Assembly (NCBI GenBank): GCA_013286315.1
Contig: JABDFX010000013.1
Location: 1-45,493 of the forward strand
Direction: 5' to 3'
Source of the DNA: Bacteroidota bacterium
GTDB taxonomy: Bacteria; Bacteroidota; Bacteroidia; Chitinophagales; Chitinophagaceae
DNA: 45,493 nt
The translations under genes were made by a program, and so were the position numbers. Positions 27,134 through 35,292 of the stretch are shown here, one piece after another; position 1 is the stretch's first letter; each line of letters begins with the position of its first letter. Below the pieces are notes generated by a model. It made no database searches. It saw nothing but the letters and a program-made list of their open reading frames with translations, and was not told the origin of the DNA.

Positions 27134-28408
27134 TTAAGCCGGTGGGTTATTTTGTCTTTCTGATAAATTCCGGTAAGCGTTTTCGGACATAATAATTCCA
27201 TTATCGACTATTACGCCGATAGCCAGGGCAATACCGGTCAGGGACATGATATTTGAAGACAGTCCGAAAGCATTCAGCAGAATAAAACTTAGGGCAATGG
27301 TAATGGGTATTTGAATAATGATACTAAGGGCGCTGCGCCAGTGCAAAAGAAAAAGCAATACGATCAGGGAAACGACGATCATTTCTTCGATCAGTTTGCT
27401 TTTAACATTACTTATAGATGCTTTAATGAGCTCTGTTCTATCATATGCCACTTTGAATTTTACGCCATCGGGTAATCCTTTTTGGACATCTGCCATTTTC
27501 TTTTTTACCATTTCTATCACCTTGCTGGCATTCTCTCCGTAACGCATGACAACAATCCCACCTACTACTTCTCCTTCTCCGTTTTCATCGAATATGCCCA
27601 GCCTGAGATCGCCACCCATTTGTACGGAGCCAATGTCTTTTACCCGTACTGGAATTCCATTGTTGTTACCCACCGATATGGATTCGAGGTTCTCTTTATT
27701 TTTTACATATCCCAATCCACGAATGATATAGGCCATATCCCCCATTTCAAATTTTCTTCCCCCGACATCATTGTTATTCGCTTTAACCTTATTCATGACG
27801 TCCATCATGGAGATATTGTAATACTGCAGTTTGATGGGATCAATCACGAGTTGGTATTGCTTTTCAAAACCCCCAAAAGATGCGACTTCGGCTACTCCGG
27901 GTACCGTTTGCAAGGCCAGCTTTACATACCAGTCTTGTAAAGCCCTTTGTTCACCCAGATCCATTTGTCTGGCATCGAGTGTATACCAGAAGACATGACC
28001 CACCCCTGTACCATCCGGTCCAAGGGTAGGGGTTATGCCTGCCGGCAGAAGACGCTCTGCGTAACTTAATCTTTCGAGTACCCTGGTTCTCGCCCAGTAT
28101 ACATCTGCATCATCATCAAAAATGATATATACGAAACTTATTCCGAACATAGAAGTACCGCGGATGTTTTTCACTTTGGGAATCCCCTGTAAGTTGCTTA
28201 CCAGCGGATAGGTAACCTGGTCTTCAATCGTCTGGGGGCTTCGGCCCGTCCATTCAGTGAATACGATCACCTGGTTCTCCGATAAGTCAGGAATTGCATC
28301 GATCGGATTTTGCTGAACAGCAAAAAATCCCCAAACGAAGAGCGCTCCGGTTATCAGTAACACGATGTATCGGTGACGAAGCGATAATCCAATTAATTTC
28401 TGAACCAT
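27134..28408 (-). CDS. cusA: CusA/CzcA RND pump, N-terminal third (split gene)
   Basis: A 424-residue protein with the start of a heavy-metal RND permease: helix 1 (HRYIVLLITGALFVWGFFAV), the hallmark NPIDAIPDLSENQVIVFTEW, the first porter domain (MFGISFVYIIFDDDADVYWA), and helices 2-4 with the proton-relay region IALAIGVIVDNGIIMSENAY. It stops after LSERQNNPPA, where intact pumps continue into the loop before helix 5. The total of both pieces, 1066 residues, matches an intact pump, so a small frameshift or nonsense-type event is likely. Confidence 0.85.
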   Translation of the reverse strand: MVQKLIGLSLRHRYIVLLITGALFVWGFFAVQQNPIDAIPDLSENQVIVFTEWTGRSPQTIEDQVTYPLVSNLQGIPKVKNIRGTSMFGISFVYIIFDDDADVYWARTRVLERLSYAERLLPAGITPTLGPDGTGVGHVFWYTLDARQMDLGEQRALQDWYVKLALQTVPGVAEVASFGGFEKQYQLVIDPIKLQYYNISMMDVMNKVKANNNDVGGRKFEMGDMAYIIRGLGYVKNKENLESISVGNNNGIPVRVKDIGSVQMGGDLRLGIFDENGEGEVVGGIVVMRYGENASKVIEMVKKKMADVQKGLPDGVKFKVAYDRTELIKASISNVKSKLIEEMIVVSLIVLLFLLHWRSALSIIIQIPITIALSFILLNAFGLSSNIMSLTGIALAIGVIVDNGIIMSENAYRNLSERQNNPPA

Positions 28409-28427
28409 AAGAAAAGATTAATGAGTC

Positions 28428-28745
28428 TTACATTTTAGTTGACGGAGCCGGTTTCTTTTCGACCAGCTTCATCCCGCATTTCGGACAGTTGCCAGGTTTA
28501 TCGCTAATCACTTCAGGATGCATGGTACAGGTATAAACTTTATCGACTTTCTTTTTTACCAATGTCATACCGCATTTAGGACACTTGCCAGGCTTGTCAG
28601 TCATGACTTCAGGATGCATGGGACAGGTATATATATATTTCCCGGTTGTGTCTGATTTGCTTTTGGACATTTTTGGTTTTGAAGATTGTGCAAAGGAGAA
28701 TGTGGCACCGCTTAACACGAATACAAGAATGATCAATTTTTTCAT
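28428..28745 (-). CDS. secreted protein with two heavy-metal-binding units
   Basis: A 105-residue protein with a signal peptide (LIILVFVLSGATFSFAQ) and two tandem copies of the YHS-like heavy-metal-binding unit: YTCPMHPEVMTDKPGKCPKC then GMTLVKK, and YTCTMHPEVISDKPGNCPKC then GMKLVEKK. Each gives a C-x-M-H-P ... C-x-x-C-G-M set of ligands. Probably a periplasmic copper chaperone or buffer for the neighbouring pump, 19 bases upstream of the cusA gene. Function inferred from composition and context. Confidence 0.88.
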   Translation of the reverse strand: MKKLIILVFVLSGATFSFAQSSKPKMSKSKSDTTGKYIYTCPMHPEVMTDKPGKCPKCGMTLVKKKVDKVYTCTMHPEVISDKPGNCPKCGMKLVEKKPAPSTKM

Positions 28746-28772
28746 TTTTTGTTTTTTATGATGAATATTTAA

Positions 28773-29141
28773 TTACGATTTTCTCTGGTAATGGCAGCAC
28801 TCCGGAAGTTTGATATAAACATCTGCTGCAGCATTCATAGAATCAATATCATGACCCTGGCCGCTGACCAGTCTTTCGATGGTTACAGTGTTTACTTTTG
28901 ATTTGTCATAAGTAACCATTAGTATTTTAGAAGAAACATCCCAGTTGGAAAACCAGATACCGGGAAGAGTTTTGATTGAACTTTCAATCCGGTGTTTACA
29001 CATTTCGCAGGTGCCGTTTACTCTAAAAGATTTGGTAATGGCAAAAGGACCGTCCAGCTTCGGATTGAATTGCTGGGCTCTGGCAAAAGAAGTTAAGCTC
29101 ACTGCAATAGCAATGAAAAGAAACGTTTTTAGCGTTTGCAT
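28773..29141 (-). CDS. periplasmic heavy-metal-associated (HMA) domain protein
   Basis: A 122-residue protein with a signal peptide (FLFIAIAVSLTSFARAQ). The HMA fold has FRVNGTCEMCKHRIESSIKT, placing the metal-binding cysteines at Cys45 and Cys48, then WDVSSKILMVTYDKSKV and a second half-domain. A C-terminal CCHYQ adds thiol ligands. Periplasmic copper binding in the metal cassette is likely. Confidence 0.85.
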   Translation of the reverse strand: MQTLKTFLFIAIAVSLTSFARAQQFNPKLDGPFAITKSFRVNGTCEMCKHRIESSIKTLPGIWFSNWDVSSKILMVTYDKSKVNTVTIERLVSGQGHDIDSMNAAADVYIKLPECCHYQRKS

Positions 29142-29245
29142 AAAAATTAATTTAATAGTAGAAAATAATAGTTGAATGTCTCAGGTGCGGGCAGATATGC
29201 CAGGCACTGACTTAACAGTATGTTAAGCATAACGAAGAAGAAAAA

Positions 29246-29662
29246 TCAGAGGCGAAGATTGCGGTAAAGGACAAATAAAGGGAGATTGCCTTGTACGGGC
29301 GGAGCGTTGGTATTAGGATAGGCAATAGTAGCTGAAAAGGCTTTTATGTCTGATAAGGCCAATTCGTGTAGGGTTATTGCCTGAGAAAAATTATTGTACT
29401 TGGAAAATTCTGATGGGAAAAGCTTTTGATCTTTATCAGTTTTAATCTGTTTATGCTCATCCTTGCAGCAATCCATTTTGGATGCCATACACTGGGAATA
29501 TGATGTTTTTTTGACCATCCCACATTGCGCGCAATTTTTACTCTCATGATCGATCAGTCCCCAGGATGCCAACTTCCCCATGCAATAATGCAGGTGAATG
29601 GTCGCTCCCATAGAAGTGGAGAGGTAAACAAAGGCCAGTATAGTTGCTAAAACTTTTTTCAT
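29246..29662 (-). CDS. HYC_CC_PP family protein
   Basis: A 138-residue protein of the HYC_CC_PP family, named for its three motifs, all present: HLHYCMGKLASWG (His25-Tyr26-Cys27), MDCCKDEHKQIK, and PNTNAPPVQGN near the end. An N-terminal signal sequence (VLATILAFVYLSTSMGA) indicates export. The family is typical of Bacteroidota, often beside copper genes; its function is not established. The position between HMA proteins supports metal handling. Confidence 0.88.
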   Translation of the reverse strand: MKKVLATILAFVYLSTSMGATIHLHYCMGKLASWGLIDHESKNCAQCGMVKKTSYSQCMASKMDCCKDEHKQIKTDKDQKLFPSEFSKYNNFSQAITLHELALSDIKAFSATIAYPNTNAPPVQGNLPLFVLYRNLRL

Positions 29663-29867
29663 CGAATCCTGCGTAAAAGTATCATTTTTTATCCTACATC
29701 AAAACTAAGCATTGTTAATTTCTGAATTGTCAGGTGTCAGACAAAGACATTATTTTAACTATTTGCAGCGTCTTTCTTTGTAAGCATAAAGGTACGGCCT
29801 GTTTTAAAACGGAAGTTATAGGATTATGGTATAGGTTTATATAATTAGCACCACAGTCTGAAACATT

Positions 29868-30077
29868 TTAAGCCCTTTCTACCTTAAAACCAGCTCTTTC
29901 GATAACCGATTGAACATCCCTAGTTATCATATCCTCACCCGTCACCATGAGCGTTTTCCCCGGATTCTGCAGATCTACCTTCCAATTATCTTTGCCAAGC
30001 AATTCATTCAGTCCCGGTGTCACTTTTTCAATACAGCCGGAGCACTTCATATTTGTTTTGAAAATTACAGTTTCCAT
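29868..30077 (-). CDS. CopZ-like copper chaperone
   Basis: A 69-residue single HMA domain without signal peptide, so cytoplasmic. Start METVIFKTNMKCSGCIEKVT with Cys12 and Cys15 in the MxCxxC site, then KTLMVTGEDMITRDVQSVIE and a final AGFKVERA, a full-length HMA domain. It would carry copper to the CopA-type ATPase encoded 98 bases upstream. The 205 bases downstream to the HYC_CC_PP gene hold no further gene. Confidence 0.88.
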   Translation of the reverse strand: METVIFKTNMKCSGCIEKVTPGLNELLGKDNWKVDLQNPGKTLMVTGEDMITRDVQSVIERAGFKVERA

Positions 30078-30175
30078 ATATCCCCTTTTACTCAGTAAAA
30101 ATAAACCATTCCTCAGGTGGCTTTGTTATAGGATTTGTACTTATTGTCACATAATTTTAAGGGAAGAAACATCTT

Positions 30176-32452
30176 TTATTCTCCTAAAGATGATAGCTTT
30201 AATCTGAGACTATTACTGACCACACTTACAGAACTGAGAGCCATGGCAGCCCCGGCTAGCATCGGACTGAGCAAAAAACCATTGAAGGGATACAGTATTC
30301 CGGCTGCTATGGGAATTCCAATAATATTATAAATAAAGGCCCAGAAAAGATTCTGACGAATCGTTTGCATTGTTTTTTTTGATAGTGTGGACGCACGGGA
30401 GATATTATTCAGGTCAGAGCCTATAATGGTCATCTGGGCCACATCCATAGCAATATCTGAGCCCTTACCCATAGCGATGCTTATATCTGCCTGAGCCAAT
30501 GCCTGACTGTCATTAATGCCATCGCCTACCATGGCGACTACGTTTCCCGCCCTTTTGAGATCGATGATAAACGATTCTTTTTCCGCAGGTAATACTCCGG
30601 CCTTATAGTGACTTATTCCTACCTCACCCGCGACAATTTGTGCGGAACTTTCGTGGTCTCCCGTCAGCATATAAACCTCGATGCCTTGTCTTTGTAAAAA
30701 CTGAATAGCCGATTTGGATCCTTTCTTAATCGGATCAGTAACAGCAATCACGGCAAGCAAATCTTCACTCTTTGCGAAATAAATAACCGTTTTACCCTGC
30801 TTCTGCAACAATTTGACCGGACTTACTAAAATAGGATTTTCAATTATCTTGTTTTCTGCTATCAGATTCGCATTACCAATCAGGTAACGCTCATTTTCAT
30901 AAAAAGCCACTAATCCTTTTCCTGTGATGCTTTCGAACTTTTCAATTGTTAATGGTTCTACAGCTTGTTTCATTAAATCATTTACTATTGCTTCAGCAAG
31001 CGGATGCTCAGATTTCGTTTCTAAAGAAAGTAGTACCTGCTTATATCGATCATTTGATTTATTATCAACGAATATCATGTCCGTAACCCGAGGTTTGCCT
31101 TCGGTAATCGTACCTGTTTTATCCAGAACAACCACGTTCACTTTTCTCGCCAGTTCCAGGCTTTCAGCATCTTTAATAAGAATGTTTGACTCAGCACCCT
31201 TTCCTATGGCAACCATGATGGCCGTAGGAGTAGCAAGACCGAGTGCGCAGGGACAGGCAATAACCAAAACTGTTACCGCGGCAAGCAATCCATGACTAAA
31301 AGCGTTCGGCCCGTCAACTGTCATCCAGATAATAAAAGTTACCAGGGATATGCCGATAACCACAGGGACAAAAATTCCAGAGACTTTATCGACCAGTCTC
31401 TGAACCGGCGCCTTACTTCCCTGAGCAGCCTGGACCATTTTAATAATTTGTCCCAACACAGTATCTGCGCCAAGCTTTTCGGCCACGAATTGAAAACTAC
31501 CCTTTTGATTCAGGGTTCCTGCAAAAACAGGACTTCCTTCTGATTTCAGGACCGGTAGAGGTTCACCAGTAATGGTGCTTTCTTCGATATAGGATTCTCC
31601 ATCTATCATTGTTCCGTCTACCGGGATTTTTTCTCCGGGCTTTACCAGAACTATATCACCAACTTTAAGTTCTTCCACCGGCATGTCCAACATCTCTCCA
31701 TCGTGAAGAACATGCACCGTCCTAACCTGTAATCCGATTAACTTCCGAATTGCGAAAGATGTTTTTGATTTCGCACGCTCTTCCATCAGCTTGCCGAACG
31801 AAATAAATGTGATGACAACCGCTGCTGCCTCATAATAGACATATGCCTCTAAACCCTGTTGAATCCAGTATCCAGGATAAATCGTATCGAAAACGCTGAA
31901 TAACCAAGCCGAGCCCGTACTGACGGCAACCAGGGTGTCCATATTCGCTTTTCCGTGCCGGGCTTGCTTCCAGGCATTTGTAAAAAAACGCTGCCCAAAA
32001 TAAAACAATACGGGTGTTGAAAGTATCATCATAATCCAGTTTGCGTGCGGCAAATGCATAAAGAACATGCCGATCAACACAATGGGAACAGACAAAAGGG
32101 ATGCTCCAATCGTTCGCTGCCTGATAGAAATGTAATTTTTTCTATGCTGTTCTTCCTGAAGGAAATCTTTATTAACCAGGTCAATAATCAGATCATATCC
32201 GATAGCCTGGATATTTTTCTTAAATATGGTTGGATCCGTTCTGGAAGGGTCGTATGATATATTTACACTTTGATCTGCGAAATTTACGCCGACCTCCTGG
32301 ACTCCTGGCAAAGATTGCAAGGTTGATTCGACACTCACGGCACAGGATGCACATGTCATACCTGTCACTGGAAACGTCTCAGTGATGATCGAATGTCCGG
32401 TTATTTGCTGCTTCCGGAAAGCCGTATTTTTTAAAGTGGTTACGTCTTTCAT
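30176..32452 (-). CDS. copA: CopA-type copper-exporting P1B ATPase
   Basis: A 758-residue P1B-1 ATPase. One N-terminal HMA domain has Cys34 and Cys37 (TGMTCASCAVSVESTL). Eight membrane segments include the CPC motif ACPCALGLATPTAIM (Cys400-Pro-Cys402). Phosphorylation site DKTGT at Asp444; TGEP, SEHPLAEA and MVGDGINDSQALA complete the catalytic set. It exports Cu(I) from the cytoplasm. It is preceded by the HMA-AraC regulator on the same strand (97-base gap), followed by the CopZ-like gene. It differs in class from the CopB-type pump at 19402. Confidence 0.94.
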   Translation of the reverse strand: MKDVTTLKNTAFRKQQITGHSIITETFPVTGMTCASCAVSVESTLQSLPGVQEVGVNFADQSVNISYDPSRTDPTIFKKNIQAIGYDLIIDLVNKDFLQEEQHRKNYISIRQRTIGASLLSVPIVLIGMFFMHLPHANWIMMILSTPVLFYFGQRFFTNAWKQARHGKANMDTLVAVSTGSAWLFSVFDTIYPGYWIQQGLEAYVYYEAAAVVITFISFGKLMEERAKSKTSFAIRKLIGLQVRTVHVLHDGEMLDMPVEELKVGDIVLVKPGEKIPVDGTMIDGESYIEESTITGEPLPVLKSEGSPVFAGTLNQKGSFQFVAEKLGADTVLGQIIKMVQAAQGSKAPVQRLVDKVSGIFVPVVIGISLVTFIIWMTVDGPNAFSHGLLAAVTVLVIACPCALGLATPTAIMVAIGKGAESNILIKDAESLELARKVNVVVLDKTGTITEGKPRVTDMIFVDNKSNDRYKQVLLSLETKSEHPLAEAIVNDLMKQAVEPLTIEKFESITGKGLVAFYENERYLIGNANLIAENKIIENPILVSPVKLLQKQGKTVIYFAKSEDLLAVIAVTDPIKKGSKSAIQFLQRQGIEVYMLTGDHESSAQIVAGEVGISHYKAGVLPAEKESFIIDLKRAGNVVAMVGDGINDSQALAQADISIAMGKGSDIAMDVAQMTIIGSDLNNISRASTLSKKTMQTIRQNLFWAFIYNIIGIPIAAGILYPFNGFLLSPMLAGAAMALSSVSVVSNSLRLKLSSLGE

Positions 32453-32549
32453 TTGTAGCTATTTTCTGGTAGAAGACCCAATGCAAATTGCTACATTCAG
32501 AAGGGATAGTTGTTATAAGATCAGTAGAGAAATGTATATAATTTACCGG

Positions 32550-33113
32550 TTAAATCTTATCCAGGGGAATTCGCATGTTCTTTTTCAGACTTTTAAAATG
32601 GGAAGGTGTCAATCCGGTTGTTTTTTTGAACTGCTGGGAGAGATGTTGCACACTGCTATAACCGAGTTCATCCGCGATTTCGCTTAATGTGAGTTCGGCA
32701 TACATTAAAAGCTCCTTTGCTTTTTCTATTCTTTGCAGTATGACATATTTTTCGATCGTAATTCCCTCTACCGAAGAAAATAAACTACTGATGTGGTGGT
32801 AGTCCATTTTTAGTTTGTCAGACAGAAGCACGGAAAGTTTTTTATTCAGTTCTCCGGCTTCTATTCCCTGGATGAGTTGAATGATCGAGGATTTAATCTT
32901 TTCAACATGCCGAGTCTTCTTATCATCCAGCAATTCGAAGCCTAATTGTTGCAGGCGATTCTGTAAGTCCTTTATTTTTTCACTGGATATTGGTTTTGTG
33001 AGTTCCAATTCACCGAGTTGAATGTTTTTATAATTTAAATTGAGCTTATCTAACTCCTGCCTGACAACAATGATGCAGCGATCGCACACCATATTTTTTA
33101 TATATAATATCAT
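32550..33113 (-). CDS. AraC-family regulator with N-terminal metal-binding motif
   Basis: A 187-residue regulator. The N-terminal ~70 residues look like an HMA/ferredoxin-like fold with MILYIKNMVCDRCIIVVRQE, carrying MxCxxC (Cys10, Cys13), strands IQLGELELTKP, and a GFELLDDK end. The C-terminal ~100 residues are the AraC DNA-binding domain (LTLSEIADELGYSSVQHLSQ; FKKTTGLTPSHFKSL). This suggests direct copper sensing coupled to activation of the copA operon downstream. ATG 33113 is chosen because the metal motif starts there; an extension to 33143 adds unlikely residues. Confidence 0.82.
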   Translation of the reverse strand: MILYIKNMVCDRCIIVVRQELDKLNLNYKNIQLGELELTKPISSEKIKDLQNRLQQLGFELLDDKKTRHVEKIKSSIIQLIQGIEAGELNKKLSVLLSDKLKMDYHHISSLFSSVEGITIEKYVILQRIEKAKELLMYAELTLSEIADELGYSSVQHLSQQFKKTTGLTPSHFKSLKKNMRIPLDKI

Positions 33114-33393
33114 AAACGAATAGGATGGTTCCTGAGAAAACAAAGTTATCTTTTAAAATTGAACAGATTAAACAGGGGGATATAACTATGGAAATATATT
33201 CCATAGCGAGCCTTTTAGCTTGTGTAAATTCAGATTTGAGATAACTAATCTTTTCAATTTTAATAAACCAGTTCCTACTGTGAAATGTATATAAAATACT
33301 ATGGTCCCCGAGTGAGACCGAACACCTATGGTATTTCCTGATCTGTACCTAATTGCAACCTGACTATGATTGAAGGAAGAACATCCTTTAATC

Positions 33394-33418
33394 AAAAAAG
33401 GCAACTACGATAGTTGCC
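33394..33418 (-). terminator. rho-independent terminator after lipoprotein gene
   Basis: An 8-bp stem GGCAACTA (33400-33407) / TAGTTGCC (33411-33418) with six T on the minus strand just downstream (AAAAAA 33394-33399 on +). It ends the minus-strand lipoprotein transcript and insulates the metal cassette. The rest of the 400-base gap 33114-33513 shows no gene; it probably holds the regulator promoter near 33130-33250. Confidence 0.7.
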
Positions 33419-33513
33419 TCTTAAAATATATGCATTGAAACCGGATAAAAGATCAGAAGTCCGACGTCCCGGAATTAAAAAAAAACTAATAACAATAAAT
33501 CTTCATTATCAAC

Positions 33514-33957
33514 TTACAACCGGGTCTTGCCAGTCTCTGTTTCAATAACCTGAACACCTGTGGGAACGTCTGGCGGAAACATCATTGTAAGCGGGCCACT
33601 GCCATGAAGGAACGTATATACACCAGTTCCACTTACAATAACCCAATGTCCGGTCATATTTGCGCGGTTGCAATCCTGATGCGTAGTGAAAGAGCCAAAG
33701 GCATCTGTAAGCACAACTATGCAATGGGATGAATCCGTCGTGAGGGTAGTGTTCATTACATCTGTTCCGGATGTATTAATCCCTCCTGTTGCGTTAAAGG
33801 TTCCTGTAAAAGTCACGGTCCCGTCCTTGTTAACTGTCTTTGTTGTAAAAGTCTCGATGACGGTAGTATCACAGGCTTCGTGTTCTTTTTTACAGCCCGT
33901 GAACATACTAAGTGATGCTCCCATTAGAATCAGCATTGATGTTAATTGCATTTTCAT
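33514..33957 (-). CDS. hypothetical lipoprotein
   Basis: A 147-residue secreted protein with a lipoprotein signal (MLILMGASLSMFTGCKKEH, lipobox ending at Cys22). The mature part is beta-rich and Thr-rich (FTTKTVNKDGTVTFTGTFNA; TTDSSHCIVVLTDAFGSFTT; WVIVSGTGVYTFLHGSGPLT), like small surface lipoproteins with a one-domain beta-barrel. No family recognised. It is separated from the metal cassette by a terminator. Confidence 0.7.
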   Translation of the reverse strand: MKMQLTSMLILMGASLSMFTGCKKEHEACDTTVIETFTTKTVNKDGTVTFTGTFNATGGINTSGTDVMNTTLTTDSSHCIVVLTDAFGSFTTHQDCNRANMTGHWVIVSGTGVYTFLHGSGPLTMMFPPDVPTGVQVIETETGKTRL

Positions 33958-34391
33958 TGTAGTTAATTTTTAATTGTTTAAGAGATGGTTGACTTGTATT
34001 TATTTACAAAAAATACTTCATATGAGCCTATCGTTTGTATAGACGTGTACGGATGCAGGTACTGCTGTAACATGGCAGAATGGGAATATTAAATAGGGCG
34101 GAATGATAGGTTTGAACTCAGAAACGATGGTTACAATTCGAAGAAGTAAAAAATTTCAATTAAAAGGAAGAAGTCGGGTAAAATTATATTAAGTGGAATT
34201 TAAATAAACAGATTCTTATCGTTTTAAAGCTAACTTAGATTGTATGTCAAAAAAATACCTATTTATCGGTAGCGATTTGTTAATGAGTGGTTAACGGTAT
34301 CTGTCCTTATTAACATTCTTGGAAATGCGGAAAACGTATAGTTCATTCCCTTATTTGAAATTCGGATTTTATCAATTCTACAGTTTTATTT
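33958..34391. other. intergenic region without recognised gene
   Basis: AT-rich sequence upstream of the lipoprotein gene. It would hold that gene's minus-strand promoter. Small frames seen here do not read like proteins. No repeats, RNA genes or convincing hairpins were noticed. Confidence 0.4.
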
Positions 34392-35028
34392 TCAGCCGCC
34401 ATGTGCAACAAGGCCATCCAGCGGAGCATAAATATCACGGAAAACAGGGTGCGTTGTGGCGCCAGTATAAATGGTATAAAAACGGGTTTGTCGGGTATCG
34501 GTGAAATTTTTAAAATTGATAAAGAGAGAAAACCTGTTCCAGCTTTTTTCGGCCATCAATCCGAATGTCAAAAAGGTTTGCCGATCTTACCATCGCTGAG
34601 CGGTTGAGAGCTATAATAGTATGCTTCCAGGCCTACCTTCAATTTCCCGTCGCTTTCATATACCAATACATTATTAAAGCGGTTCCTCGCTGTCAGCGGA
34701 TTTTCCCTTATGACGCCATTTTCATTCAGATGTGCATCCGTAAACGTGTATCCGATATACAGCTGGAAGTGCCGACAACTGAATTTGATATTGGTCTCAA
34801 AGCCCTTTGAATCGGGCCACCTTTCACTATTAACCAGTTTATAAATGGGGCCATGAAGAATATCCATCACAAGTGGATTTCTGATGCGGGTGAAAAAGAA
34901 TAGTTGGTTAATACTGAATTTTAATCCTTCAAAAAATCCGGTCGAATAATTGAAGGCCCAGTTAACTCCATAGGATTTTTCCAGTTGGTTACTGTCTGGA
35001 GAAATAGGTAACACATTTTGATATAGCA
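34392..35028 (-). pseudogene. TonB-dependent receptor, C-terminal fragment (frameshifted)
   Basis: About 200 residues of an outer-membrane receptor beta-barrel. The first frame (from 35028) reads SPDSNQLEKSYGVNWAFNYS, TRIRNPLVMDILHGPIYKL, and GLEAYYYSSQPLSDGKIGKP. A frameshift near 34575 moves the reading to a second frame with SWNRFSLFINFKNFTDTRQT and a C-terminal DIYAPLDGLVAHGG before the stop at 34392. The end is typical of these receptors. The 5' part is missing: homology ends where boundary copy B begins. Confidence 0.75.
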
Positions 35029-35031
35029 GGT

Positions 35032-35220
35032 GTGTTTAACCCCGCAACTGAAGAATTCTCGATTTTAGGCATGGATCAGAAAGAAAGAGAAGCTAAAAGT
35101 TTTAAATCACTTAAAAAGTGGTTCGAGATCAGCCCGAGGACGGCACGTTTTCAGGCTAAAAAAGGCATTAGGGAGAATTTTAGGGACGATTTTGGGTATC
35201 GAAATGCAATTACCACCTAA
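35032..35220 (+). CDS. short ORF spanning boundary repeat copy B
   Basis: A 62-codon frame from GTG 35032, with EREAKSFKSLKKWFEISPRT then ARFQAKKGIRENFRDDFGYR before the stop, ending in a terminator stem. The middle is the boundary repeat; the same reading frame in copies A and D gives related peptides (DANSLKSFKKWFEISPM; RDANNFKSLKKWFDISPM). Differences are mostly at third codon positions, so this may be the 3' end of a real gene family that served as integration target. No family recognised. Confidence 0.4.
   Translation: MFNPATEEFSILGMDQKEREAKSFKSLKKWFEISPRTARFQAKKGIRENFRDDFGYRNAITT
35048..35140. repeat. boundary repeat, copy B (attB-like combination)
   Basis: Shares its left flank (CTGAAGnnTTCTCGATTTTAGG-like segment from 35048) and the central block with copy C. 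After AGCCCGAGGA at 35131-35140 it diverges into coding-like sequence instead of the element-end terminator. It is the only copy lacking the recombinase-side flank, so it resembles an unoccupied target or the far junction. Confidence 0.65.
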
Positions 35221-35263
35221 AGAAGTATGAAAAATAATATTACTTTTTAGGTGGTTTTTTTTT
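35212..35263 (+). terminator. rho-independent terminator after ORF at 35032
   Basis: A perfect 10-bp stem ACCACCTAAA (35212-35221) / TTTAGGTGGT (35246-35255) followed by nine T. The stem overlaps the stop codon of the ORF ending at 35220, which supports a genuine gene end here. Confidence 0.75.
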
Positions 35264-35292
35264 GCTTAATGAGCTACATGATTAGAAGAAAT

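Noticed and set aside
33186-33404. A 72-codon minus-strand frame between lipoprotein and regulator genes
   Set aside because: It runs into the terminator stem at 33400 and reads as low-complexity noncoding sequence.
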